Part shown: positions 1-9,255 of the stretch, in pieces
Layout of the letters: the number at the start of each line of letters is the position of its first letter
Position numbering within the stretch: the stretch's first letter is position 1
Assembly (NCBI GenBank): GCA_023078685.1
Contig: JALGAS010000004.1
Coordinates: forward strand, 1,736,001 to 1,800,000
Direction of reading: 5' to 3'
Length of the DNA: 64,000 nt
From: Neopestalotiopsis rosae
Lineage: Eukaryota; Ascomycota; Sordariomycetes; Amphisphaeriales; Sporocadaceae
Program-made: the position numbers and the translations under genes
The notes under the pieces: model-generated
Told to the model about the DNA's origin: nothing
The model's input: the letters and a program-made list of their open reading frames with translations, nothing else
Databases searched by the model: none

Positions 1-401
1 TATTTCCTTTACCATCCTGGGTCCAACAGAGCAGTCTGCAGCTAGTAGAAGTGGCAGACATAGCTTCTTCACCTCCCCTTCAACGTCAACGACAATGTCA
101 CCAAGGTCTCATTGATTTTTTGCAAGTGTTGTGGAACCGTTGCAGAACCTTTTCAACATCTCTATACATCACGGAGAATTCATGCGTACAAACAGTGTTA
201 AGTGAGGACAAGCCTTCAAGGGCTGAACGGGTTTCTTAATTGTCAATTGCTTTCTTCTTCATTTGAGCTTCATTACCTAAAGAAGCCGCCGTCATGATGG
301 CTAGCACAAAGCATGATCCGTAGACTCCAGCCCATGCGTATCAAAAGTCAACCAGTACCGAACATATCCCTTTTTTCAATTCCTTGGCTATGGCCCAAGA
401 T
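1..401. other. 3' flank of rps4, no gene seen
   Basis: This stretch lies downstream of the rps4 stop codon. The short open frames here have no recognisable domain and no convincing splice partners. It probably holds the rps4 3' untranslated region and terminator. The gene beyond the left edge cannot be judged. Confidence 0.5.
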
Positions 402-1516
402 TTAGTGGCCAGCCAGAGCGTGAGCGCGGCGGCGGTCACGCTCCTCAGCGATGGTGAGCTTGACACCCTTGCCCTTGGGCAGGGAGATCCAGGGCTTCTC
501 AGAGCCGATGACGAAAACGTTGCTCTCACGGGTGGCGAAGGTGTTGTCAATGGCGTCCTTGACGTGGACGATGTTGAAACCACCATCGTGGCGCTCACGG
601 TGAGTGATGACACCAACACGACCCATGTTGCGACCACCGGTGACCATGACGACAACACCAGTGTCGAACTTGACAAAGTCGGTGATCTTGCCAGAGGCAA
701 GTTCGATCTTGACGGTGTCGTTGACCTTGATCAGAGGGTCGGGGTAGCGGATGCTATTATTTCACATTAGCATGTGGTTTGGGAAGGGGGAAACATACAG
801 CCATCGTCTCGAAGCTCTTTCGTGATAACCCAGACACGGGGTGGTTCGACCAAAGCTTGATCCAACGGCTGAATGATGTCTAACAGAACTTACGTTCTCG
901 CATCGTGCGTGACCAAGAATGGGATGCCGCCCTTGCCAAGTTGCACTCTCTTGACCTTGCCCAGCTTGTACTCAGCCTCCTCGGCCTGAATGCGGTGGAC
1001 GGTGAAGCGACCCTTGGTGTCGAAGATGAGACGGAAGTGCTCGCCAGTCTTCTCAATGGTGACGACGTCCATGAAACCAGCGGGGAAGGTCATGTCGGTG
1101 CGGACCTTGCCGTCAACCTTGATGAGACGCTGCATCAGGATGCTCTTGGTCTCACGGTAGTTGAGGGCGTACTTGAGACGGTTGCGCAGGAAGATGATGA
1201 GGGGCAGACATTCTCTCTGCTTGTGGGGACCGGCCGACGGCTTGGGAGCGTAGACACCCGAGAGCTTGTCGAGAAGCCAGTGCGAGGGGGCGCTGAGGCG
1301 CTTCTGGTGCTTCTTACTGTGAGGCGAGAGGTATTAGCATCGTGATGGTAGTATTTTTTTTCTTCGCTTCGAGGTTTCGCGAGATCGATTTGCGTAATCG
1401 AGCCCAGGACAATTTTCGCTCGCAGCGACCAATTGACAGCGTGAACAAAAAGTCCTGGTGCTTCTCGTGTAACAAGGAATTCGATTTGAGGCTGTCACTT
1501 ACGGTCCTCTACCCAT
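402..1516 (-). CDS. rps4: 40S ribosomal protein S4 (eS4)
   Basis: This is a structural protein of the small ribosomal subunit that acts in cytoplasmic translation. Three exons join cleanly: 1516-1503, 1316-894 and 753-402, giving 262 residues, the usual eS4 length. The first exon carries only MGRGP, and the next opens with [20 protein letters not shown], a textbook eS4 N-terminus. The middle holds the S4-type RNA-binding region followed by the eS4 central domain ([11 protein letters not shown]). The C-terminus contains the KOW-like [17 protein letters not shown] and ends in [10 protein letters not shown]. Introns are 186 and 140 bases with GTAAGT donors. A very short first exon followed by an intron is common in fungal ribosomal protein genes. 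A CACGTG box lies about 130 bases upstream of the start codon. The identification is secure; only the exact splice sites are inferred. Confidence 0.97.
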
Positions 1517-2422
1517 TTTGGCGGTTGATTGCTGGTGGGTTAGTTGTGAGGTCGGGTGGTTTGGAGTGCTCGAAGGTAAAAGTTTCGCGCAAAAGTGGAA
1601 AGCGAAGACTTGAGGTTTGTGGGTGGTGCCCTAGCTTTTTCCCACGTGACTTCCTTTTTGGCAGAGAGGCCCGAGCTGAAGAGGTCAAACGCAGGAAGAA
1701 AAAAAATTATGGCTGCGGTAGCTAGCGCCTGGCAAATTCCCTTATCGGACACAGATAAGAATACTAGACCCACCCACCTCGCAGGTGCCCATCAGCCCGG
1801 CACTTTCCAACCACAGGCACGGTGCATGGAGATTTGAGTACATCATTGACTGGCGATGGAGCAAACGAGTATCAATAATTAAAGCAGAAGGACAGCGAGG
1901 CATTGAGTCAGTTGCAAGATTGAATACGACACCTCCAAACCTTTGGAAAACTGTTCCAAGCGACTTTGAGTATTACAATATGTTCTCAAGGCACTGCAGC
2001 GCTCCTGTTCCGCGCCCCATTTCATCCGAATTTATGCCTGTACAGTCAGTCACCAGACGCTACGTTCTGTTTTAGGTGGCCAATCGGGCATCATGACACT
2101 GCTCATGGACGTAATGTGGCACAGATTTGTGTATGTTTACCTTGACTCTCGCTTGTGGCAGAGCCATCGTGATACTATGTGTTATTTGTATCTTTTGCTT
2201 AGATCCGCTAAATCAAACATGCTTGCTGTAAGGATGAAAATCATTATCCTCCAGCGCCTGTATAAAGAACCCTTTCCATTTTATAGTGGGTCTCTATTCC
2301 CTTGTTCGGACATTCGCAATGGTACTCGAAAGTCCGCCGCAGGTCTTTTGGCAATTAATTGCCTCGAAAACCTCAAGGGTTCCCGAAATATAAAATATTT
2401 AATCTGATCATCCAGTGACTTG
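1517..2422. promoter_or_regulatory. rps4 promoter region / 3' flank of Myb gene
   Basis: About 0.9 kb separates the rps4 start codon from the stop codon of the next minus-strand gene. It must contain the rps4 promoter and the upstream gene's terminator. A perfect CACGTG at 1643-1648 is the one recognisable candidate protein-binding site. No conserved gene is seen in the short open frames of this interval. Confidence 0.45.
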
Positions 2423-4021
2423 TCATCCAAGACCGCGTCTGTCTGTTGCTGGAGTTTCGTGTGCCGCATGGGTATCATTAAGGATAAGCCGTGAAATGTC
2501 CATTTCACTCATACCCCCTAGCGGAAACGCACCTCCAGCAACCTCAGGCCAAACTGCATAATGCGATGCTTGAGAAGCCTCCGGGGTATCCATCAGACTA
2601 GTAGACAGGGGCCATTTCGGCATATCCTCTCTTTCGTTACTGCGAATGAGTTGTGGCTCAAGCAGCGCCGACTTTGACTTGTCGAACGTATGGCCAATAT
2701 TCATGTCGACGGATGGTTCAAGCAACCCATTGCCCTTGACTTGCAACTGTGTCTTTTCAGCAGTAGCAAACTTTTCGGGATACTTGTTCCTCAATCTATC
2801 CCTCAAGTCGGTTGGCTGACGACTCGACAGGTGGAATCTCGGGTCTCTTTGTATTTTTGTCCATTGAGGCCCATATTCCTCGAAACCTGACAGGATTTCT
2901 TGATCGTCCTGCTCGGAAAAGGGGCGCCGGCCGCGGCGTTGTGACTTTTTGAATGGGCCCTTGATACCTAGCTCGGCCAAATCCTCCAACTTCTTCCGGT
3001 GTGCACGGCTTTTACGTTGTTTTTGTGCAGAATCGGTCTCGTCTTGGGCCGTAGGACCCTGATCTGAGTCGGCATGCTCCTCTGGTTCGTTGAGTATGTT
3101 CTCCGACATGAGCCCCTTCTTGGGTTTGGCAATGGCAGTTGCGTCCGATTTAGCTTGCTTTGCAACCTGTTTCCCGCGAGCACTCGATCGGAGCTCATCG
3201 GGACAGCATGTCCGGAACCGATCCTTCAGATCCCCGGCGGTGCGGTCGTTGAAGCTGAAGTCCTTGTCTTCCAGAATGTCTGTCCACCGACCAACCCCGT
3301 GCCTGCTGACGCCCAGTAGCAAGTGATTCGTTTCTTCCTCTGTCCATTTTCGCCGGGGCTTGGCTGCCCGCCGCTTGAGACGGCCAGTGGGCGTACGTTC
3401 TGCATCGGGCGGAGGGCTGGGCGCAGCTTGCTCCTCGGCGGCAGTCTGGAGTTCTGGTGGCTTGCCAATACTCAATGCCTCGGGTGGTTTTGATCGTGGG
3501 TCGTAGTTTGCCATGGATGGTAACATTCCAGCGTCCAGTGGCGGCTGGACCAATCCTACAATCATTGGCGGCATTGCTGGGAACCTCATTTCTGCAGATG
3601 CCTTTTGCTTCTTAGGAGGCTGTGGCAGTTGCATAAAGTCCTCCTTAGGGGGTCTCTTTTTCGTGATTGCATCTTCCGTGGCCTCGGCGGTATCCTCGAT
3701 ATCGAGGATCTTTCGAAGCTCTTGGGACGATATGTGATGTGGCAGATGCCTCTCTGCGGGAGTCCGTGAGGTAGAGTTGGCGGTGCCATCTTCTGCCAGG
3801 GTGGGAAGAGGTGGTAGAGATTGCAAGGCCGATTGACCCGCCGTGGCGACATCATGTCCGTCAGATCGTTGGCCAGCGCCGAGTTCGATGAATTGGGAGT
3901 GCTGAAGACTGGCGGTAGGCTTGGGGAGACTAAGGCCCTTGATCGGAGGCAGCTCGGCGTGGTGCGGCTTCGGAGTCGGCTCGTTCAACAGATGTATCAG
4001 TCGCGGCTCAATTGTGGCCAT
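2423..4021 (-). CDS. Double Myb/SANT DNA-binding protein (Teb1-like)
   Basis: Single-exon gene of 532 residues, starting at MATIEPRLIHLLNEP. The frame stays open 41 codons further upstream (to 4144), but that extension looks like leader. Two Myb/SANT repeats are visible: about residues 225-278 (RRKWTEEETNHLLLGVSRHG, then GRWTDIL) and about 364-419 (GRRPFSEQDDQEILSGFEEYG, then PQWTKI). They are separated by about 85 residues of basic, Lys/Gln-rich linker. The N-terminal 220 residues are Pro-rich and probably disordered. Two telobox-type Myb repeats with the helix-3 form DLKDRFR / DLRDRLR recall the fission yeast Teb1 family, which binds TTAGGG-like or histone-promoter sites. That match is family-level inference from motif form. 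A nuclear role in DNA binding is likely; the target is unknown. Confidence 0.85.
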   Translation of the reverse strand: MATIEPRLIHLLNEPTPKPHHAELPPIKGLSLPKPTASLQHSQFIELGAGQRSDGHDVATAGQSALQSLPPLPTLAEDGTANSTSRTPAERHLPHHISSQELRKILDIEDTAEATEDAITKKRPPKEDFMQLPQPPKKQKASAEMRFPAMPPMIVGLVQPPLDAGMLPSMANYDPRSKPPEALSIGKPPELQTAAEEQAAPSPPPDAERTPTGRLKRRAAKPRRKWTEEETNHLLLGVSRHGVGRWTDILEDKDFSFNDRTAGDLKDRFRTCCPDELRSSARGKQVAKQAKSDATAIAKPKKGLMSENILNEPEEHADSDQGPTAQDETDSAQKQRKSRAHRKKLEDLAELGIKGPFKKSQRRGRRPFSEQDDQEILSGFEEYGPQWTKIQRDPRFHLSSRQPTDLRDRLRNKYPEKFATAEKTQLQVKGNGLLEPSVDMNIGHTFDKSKSALLEPQLIRSNEREDMPKWPLSTSLMDTPEASQASHYAVWPEVAGGAFPLGGMSEMDISRLILNDTHAAHETPATDRRGLG

Positions 4022-5587
4022 GTTGGATAGGCCAGGTGCTATCGAAGGGCATTGGAACGGGACGTGAGCAACGTGGATATCAATAACAAAAATATAACGT
4101 GGCGAATTCAAGAGGTCGGAACGACTAGAGTTACATGGAACCAAGACAAACGACGGGAATAGAACAACATGCGCTCTCCCTCATCACACCCGTATTGAAG
4201 GTAGCAGCAGCACACTGTGCAGACGCAAAGCCTTGCTGGCTACCTACAATAGAGTTTGAATAGCAGGCAGACGAGCGGACTGCACAGAACAACCATTCCA
4301 AAGGGGAATAAGTTGTGCAGGCAGAGGAGGAGCAAGATAGATAGACAAGTCCGTGTAAAAGACCTGATCGGACGATCTGACTGAACCTTCGCGCGGCGGC
4401 AGTAGCCGTTGGGGATACGGGTAGCTTTGGAATCTAGAAGCAGAAGCGGAGATGGGAATCTGCTTTGGCTGGGATGGCAAATTCAACAACCGCAGAGTAG
4501 TTTCAGCATACCAGGGGAAACAAGAAACCGCCATCGACATCTGCTGCTAACATCCGAGCCGGGCAAACGCCGAGGCCATCAACCCATTCATCTCCTGTCG
4601 GTAGAGGGAAACGACGACGGCGGCGGCGCGCGCGGGGGGGATAGACAGACAGTTGGACAGACCCGACACACACGAGATTGACGATGGATGGGGGTTGTAG
4701 TGCGAAGCGATGGGCCGTGGCCTTTGAAGGGCCCGCCCTGGCGTTGCGAATGAACGTTTGAGGTGAAGTGTCACCGAACGACCAGAAACGGTAATTCGCC
4801 AGGTCAGTCAGACCTGGAATGTGTGTATGTACTGTGTAGTGGTAGTGTCAAAGGGCCTTCGCGCCTTCTTTCGTCTGGGCCTGGGCCTCTTTTGCCTTCT
4901 GGGCTGTTGTTTTAGCATTTCTTTGCCAGTGTCGAGCTAAGGGCCGACCATTAGGATTAAGCAGAGAAGCACTGATCCCGGTAGTCGCCCCTCAACGACA
5001 ATGCACGAGAAATGAAGGTCGTGTTCTAGGCTCTCATCGTCCTGTGTCAAATGAAGAAGATGATCGACAATACAGCGACTGCGATGCACTTCCTAGCACC
5101 TTTTCTATCTCCGGACGATGCCCGGGGACGAACCTCCTGTACTGCACTTTCTGCACTTGGCGGCAGCTGCTATTTCAAGCTTCTGCTTCAGCAGGTGCGC
5201 CTCTGTAAGAGCTCAAACCTTGAATCTGTGTGCAGGACCAGTCAGCCAGGCCTTGACAATTCTGAGATTGACTCAATATACTGCGTAGGTGTTATAATGA
5301 ATTCAATCTGCCTGCAATATATCAAAAGCCTGGCGAACGGGGGATCGCTAATGTCCTGGCCGGCTAAGTAGGGAACTGAATCCTGTCACTAACAACTGTC
5401 TCCATCGTTCCTCGGTTCGGCCCTGAAACGCCAAAAGTAGTACTATTGCTCTGGGCCCCCAGGGCACAATAATTGGAGAGCCAGACTTAGCTGCTTACAT
5501 ACCACCTGATTGCAAGCATTTCATGTTTGATTTATACCATCGTTAATCCACAGAGATTCTCAGGGGCAAACCAAGGAATTGCTAAAA
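4022..5587. promoter_or_regulatory. Divergent promoter region, no gene seen
   Basis: About 1.6 kb lies between two divergently transcribed genes, the Myb protein to the left and the DUF7704 protein to the right. It should hold both promoters. A GC-rich patch with a run of seven G lies near 4620-4640. Open frames on both strands (for example 4244-4540 minus and 4409-4681 plus) overlap each other, lack domains, and look like chance. Confidence 0.4.
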
Positions 5588-6277
5588 ATGGCTTCTCAAT
5601 TACCCGCGTTCCCCAGAGTGGTTTTCACAATCATTGAACCAATCTCACTGTAAGCCTTTCTCCTGTGGGCTCCACCTGCATCCATCCAGCGGCCCGGCGC
5701 CGGGAGAACCAACCGTTCTTGGCCGGGACGTATGATCCGGGAAACCGGGCTCAAGGGCTGACTCGAGTACCATGAACAAATAGGATTGCCGGGGCAGTGG
5801 CACCCTTTATATCTCCGGATTGGTTCATAGAAGAGCAAATCTCGGCCAACACGGCCGCGGCGACCATTGTGCACTCGGACAACTCGCGCCTCGTCGCCCT
5901 GCAGCTGGGCAACGCGTACGGCCTCCTCTTCCTGCTGGGCGTCGCCGTCCTGTACACGACCTCGGAGCTGCAGGTCGTCCGCAACTACCTCGTCGCCCTC
6001 TGGCTGGCCGACCTGAGCCACATTGGCGTCACCGTCTACCTCATGGGCCTCGACGGGTTCCTGGCCGTCGGCGACTGGAACGCCATGACGTGGGGCAACA
6101 TTGGCGCGACGGTTCGTTTTGTCCAGTCCCATCATGAGTCAAATCAATTTTGGTCCCCAAATATTCACATGCTAATTCATTACCCAGGCATTCCTTTGCC
6201 TGACTAGGTCGGCATACTTTCTTGGACTATTTGGGGGATCCACCCATTCTTCGGCGGTGAAGAAGTTGAAGCAGTGA
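5588..6277 (+). CDS. DUF7704-type integral membrane protein
   Basis: Three exons (5588-5649, 5784-6111, 6188-6277) give a 159-residue protein. The first exon encodes MASQLPAFPRVVFTIIEPIS, and the frame resumes as LIAGAVAPFISPDWFIEEQ. The last exon, AFLCLTRSAYFLGLFG, follows directly from NIGAT. Four hydrophobic segments are visible at about residues 11-30, 60-79, 88-109 and 127-145, which fits a small four-helix membrane protein with no signal peptide. The N-terminal IEPISL and the LTRSAYFLGLFG end are the features I associate with the fungal DUF7704 family, whose function is unknown. Exon 2 is very GC-rich with C-ending codons, unlike its flanks. Introns are 134 and 76 bases. The splice model closes in frame, which supports a functional gene. 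Confidence 0.85.
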
Positions 6278-8174
6278 CGGATCTTATCGTTCACATGTCA
6301 TTGCTTATCCCCATCAAACATGTTGATATCTTCACCGGATAGATGAACAAAATCGGGCGTATAATTAATGAACTGATTATGTTCTCACATCTATACTCAA
6401 GGGAATAGAGTCATCTGGTGGCATCTCGTGAATTTCCTGCCTGAAACCTGAGAATACTGCTTACGTTAGCCACATATGTCTCAACTTTGACGGATCATGA
6501 CTTCCTCAAGCGGCAAGAGAACAATGCTCCCAGAGACCGAGTTGCTGGTCATGGCTCTTTTCGGCCGTGGCCATTGGCTACCAGATAGACAAAGGAATAG
6601 TTCGCGATATATTGAGTGGGCTGCATCTACGTCGTGGGCAAAGTGGAATCGAATGGTCATGCCAATGACTTGCTCTAAGATGTCAAAATATACAATATTG
6701 GACTTCTTGATACGAAGTCTCGTTCTCGAGTTATGCGTTATTCTGTTGTCATTGTACATTGTTCGCCGAATCGTATACTACACCAGCAGCCCCTGAACGT
6801 CGGAATAGAGCAAGCGAGAAGTCGTCCATGACACTGGTCAAACCGTCAACATTGCCAAAGGAGGTCGAGTTTACGTGTTCAGTCTTTGTATGGGCATCGA
6901 GCACACTATTTCTTATCTCTAGATCTCCGAAATATGAAATATGGAGGAGGCTCTGCAATTTAGAGGCTTGTTGAACATGATTGCGACAGCAGACATTTGG
7001 CCACGGAAATGTGAGACACCTCCTTCCCCTAAATGGCCAATACACGAGGCCCTAGCCGAGACGAGATTCTGACAAAGCAAGCATAGACACCACTCCAGAT
7101 TTTATCATTACCAATCGCTCCTCGCATACTCGACTGAGCTTCAATTCCTTGGAACCCTCCCTCGTATATGCGCCGTAGATCCCAACTAGGGTCCATTGGG
7201 AAATGCAAAGTCGTGTTTATGTGTGTGTGTATAAAACGGTAGGGCTGGGACAAGAGCTGACGACGACTTGCACCCGCCAGCATGAGACACATGTGGGAAA
7301 ATCAAAGCAAAATATGGTCTTCTTTCCACCCCTGGAATGTGTCAAACCCGGATCGAGCTTCCCGAACGAGGGTGTCTCCGCGCCCGCATGGTCGATCGGC
7401 TTCGCAAGCCGTCGGCGAGATCGACCGCCACGCCACGCATTACCGTAGCAATTGAGCCCGGAGCTATCCGAGGCACTGCTCCTGAATGCAAGTTGCATTA
7501 TTGTATGGAGTGTTCTACACAACATGGCAAGAGAAATTTGAGCTGGAAAGCAGAAGCTGATAATGGGATGCAGCCGGAAGCATTGTTGCTGTCCACAACC
7601 GAACGTACTACTCGATCAGACCAGTAGAGATCCATAGACAACTAGCTGTTGCTCAATATCACTTAGGTTTTGCCATTTCTTGTCAGTGTTCGCAGCTGAA
7701 GAGACATAGTGTAGTGCATGGGCCTTTGTCATGGCCACTGACCTCTGTAGTAATATGTCATTTTCGAAATACGAACGCCCAGATGTACAATATACAAAAA
7801 AACCGCTAGCCTTTGGGTTCATGACCCCCTGATGGTCTTCGTTTATGAACTCCTAGAGACTGGCTCAAGTCTCGCATGCTGTTCTCGTCCTGATAATCAA
7901 AGTCCTTGTTCCTAGTGTTGCTGACCCCCCAAAAACCCTCCCAGTCCGAAGATATAAAATAAAATGCACGAGCCAACGCCAAAGAACACCGCTTGATCTT
8001 TCGTCAAGAAACCAGAAACGAAGGTTTACGGTTCAAAAGAGGGCGAGTATGCGGCGAAAATGAAATTTTTGTCCGAGTATTTGAACGCGCATCGACAAAT
8101 GCAGAGACGACAGTGGTACTGCAAACGCGGTTGAAGAATCTGGGGATAGCCAAGTGCAAACCCGCTGCTGCAGC
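6278..8174. other. Intergenic, no gene recognised
   Basis: About 1.9 kb between convergent genes. On the minus strand three overlapping open frames run from 7292 to 6481. I could not join them with plausible splice sites or match them to a family. A coding relic is possible but not supported. Confidence 0.35.
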
Positions 8175-9255
8175 TCACAGTAGCTCGTCGCTACCACTGG
8201 CGACACTCTCTTCGATGGCTCGAAGGACCTCCGACTCCTCAAAGACAGGCCCTTGGCCGTCGCATCGGGCTTTTGACTTGAGCCGCTCACTCACGTCGCC
8301 CACATCGACGAGGCCCTTTTTGAATGCCGCATGGTTGACGATGAGGTCCCAGGTTGCTCCAGCTGCAAGGAGTCGCTCGCCGGTTTCTGACTCAACGACG
8401 CGATGGCTTGGTGTCTTGTTCGTGTGGTTTGCCAGCAGGTCAGAGTAAAAGTCTGTCGGGTTGAAGCGCATAGGACCTGTCGTTGTTGGTGGGTTGCTTG
8501 CTGGGCTCATTGAGCCATTCTGACTCATGTTGGAAGTTGCGCGCAAGACTTCGTTTTCAGTGCTCATCTTCTGGAGATCGCGCTTAAGCTGATCGTTCTC
8601 AGTTGAGGTCTGCTGCTGCGCCGCCTCGAGCGCAGCAACTTTTGCCTCGAGCTCCTTGACATGGCGTTCTTTGCGTTCCCGAAAGGCGCGTTGGCTATGA
8701 AGTAGAATGTGATTAGTGATTTCAACATCCTAGCAGCTGTGAGAATAGAATTGGCGTTGGTGGGGGCGCTCACGCTGCACGGTTTTGCGCCTTGCGACGG
8801 GACTGAGCGGGCGTCATGTCCTCATCATCGGAATTTGACCCAGCTGCAGCCTCTTGGGCAGGCTCAGGCTTGGCTGCGGGCACGGCATCGCTTTGTGAGG
8901 TAGTCCTCTGGTTCCGCGAGTTCAGGTGTTGCTGGGCGGGCGGCGTAGGTGGGGTTTGTCTTGCTTGGAAAGCGTGCTGATGCGCGCGGTTGTTGGCAAA
9001 TTGCGGAAAGTTTTCAAAGTTTTGAAAATGATCGTAGACTTCCTATCATCCGGCCGCCGCCTTCCCGTTAGCACCGCGGCCCCAGAACCTAGGTAAACAG
9101 TGGACTCTTTCCGAGGGCATACGAACCACGGGAGATTGCTGGTTAAACTCGTCCGAAGCTACCGAATGCGAGTGTGAAGGTGTCGGGGGCGGGATGCCCA
9201 GGAATTGGTATGGTTGAGCGCCGCCGCTACCGTAGAAATGCTGAGAGTAGTCCAT
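8175..9255 (-). CDS. AP-1/Yap-like bZIP transcription factor
   Basis: Three exons (9255-9127, 9042-8774, 8694-8175) give 305 residues starting MDYSQHFYGSGG. The bZIP domain is complete. The basic region at 125-143 reads RRKAQNRAAQRAFRERKER, the Yap/Pap1 type with Gln and Phe in the DNA-contacting positions. The zipper follows with Leu148, Leu155, Leu169, Met176 and Leu183 in heptads. The second intron splits the basic region. The N-terminus is Gln/Pro-rich with an acidic SDDED stretch. The C-terminus (about 241-300) resembles the cysteine-rich regulatory domain of yeast Yap1 (TWDLIVNH, then DVSERLKSKARCDGQGPVF) but holds only one cysteine, Cys277, the only one in the protein. The role is probably nuclear stress- or nutrient-related regulation. 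It may belong with fungal factors named IDI-4 or FCR3, but I cannot confirm orthology. Confidence 0.92.

Noticed and set aside
341..1345. Several long open frames opposite rps4 on the plus strand
   Set aside because: They are antisense shadows of the ribosomal protein exons, caused by its codon bias, and have no domain of their own.
754..1502. Intron-encoded snoRNAs in the rps4 introns
   Set aside because: Both introns were read for paired box C and box D motifs and none was found at suitable spacing.
4022..4144. Longer start for the Myb protein at 4144
   Set aside because: The extra 41 residues do not resemble the Pro-rich N-terminus that follows, and MATIEPRL is a typical start; the longer form cannot be fully excluded.
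6481..7292. Three overlapping minus-strand open frames as one spliced gene
   Set aside because: No donor/acceptor pair joined them in a way that gave a recognisable protein.
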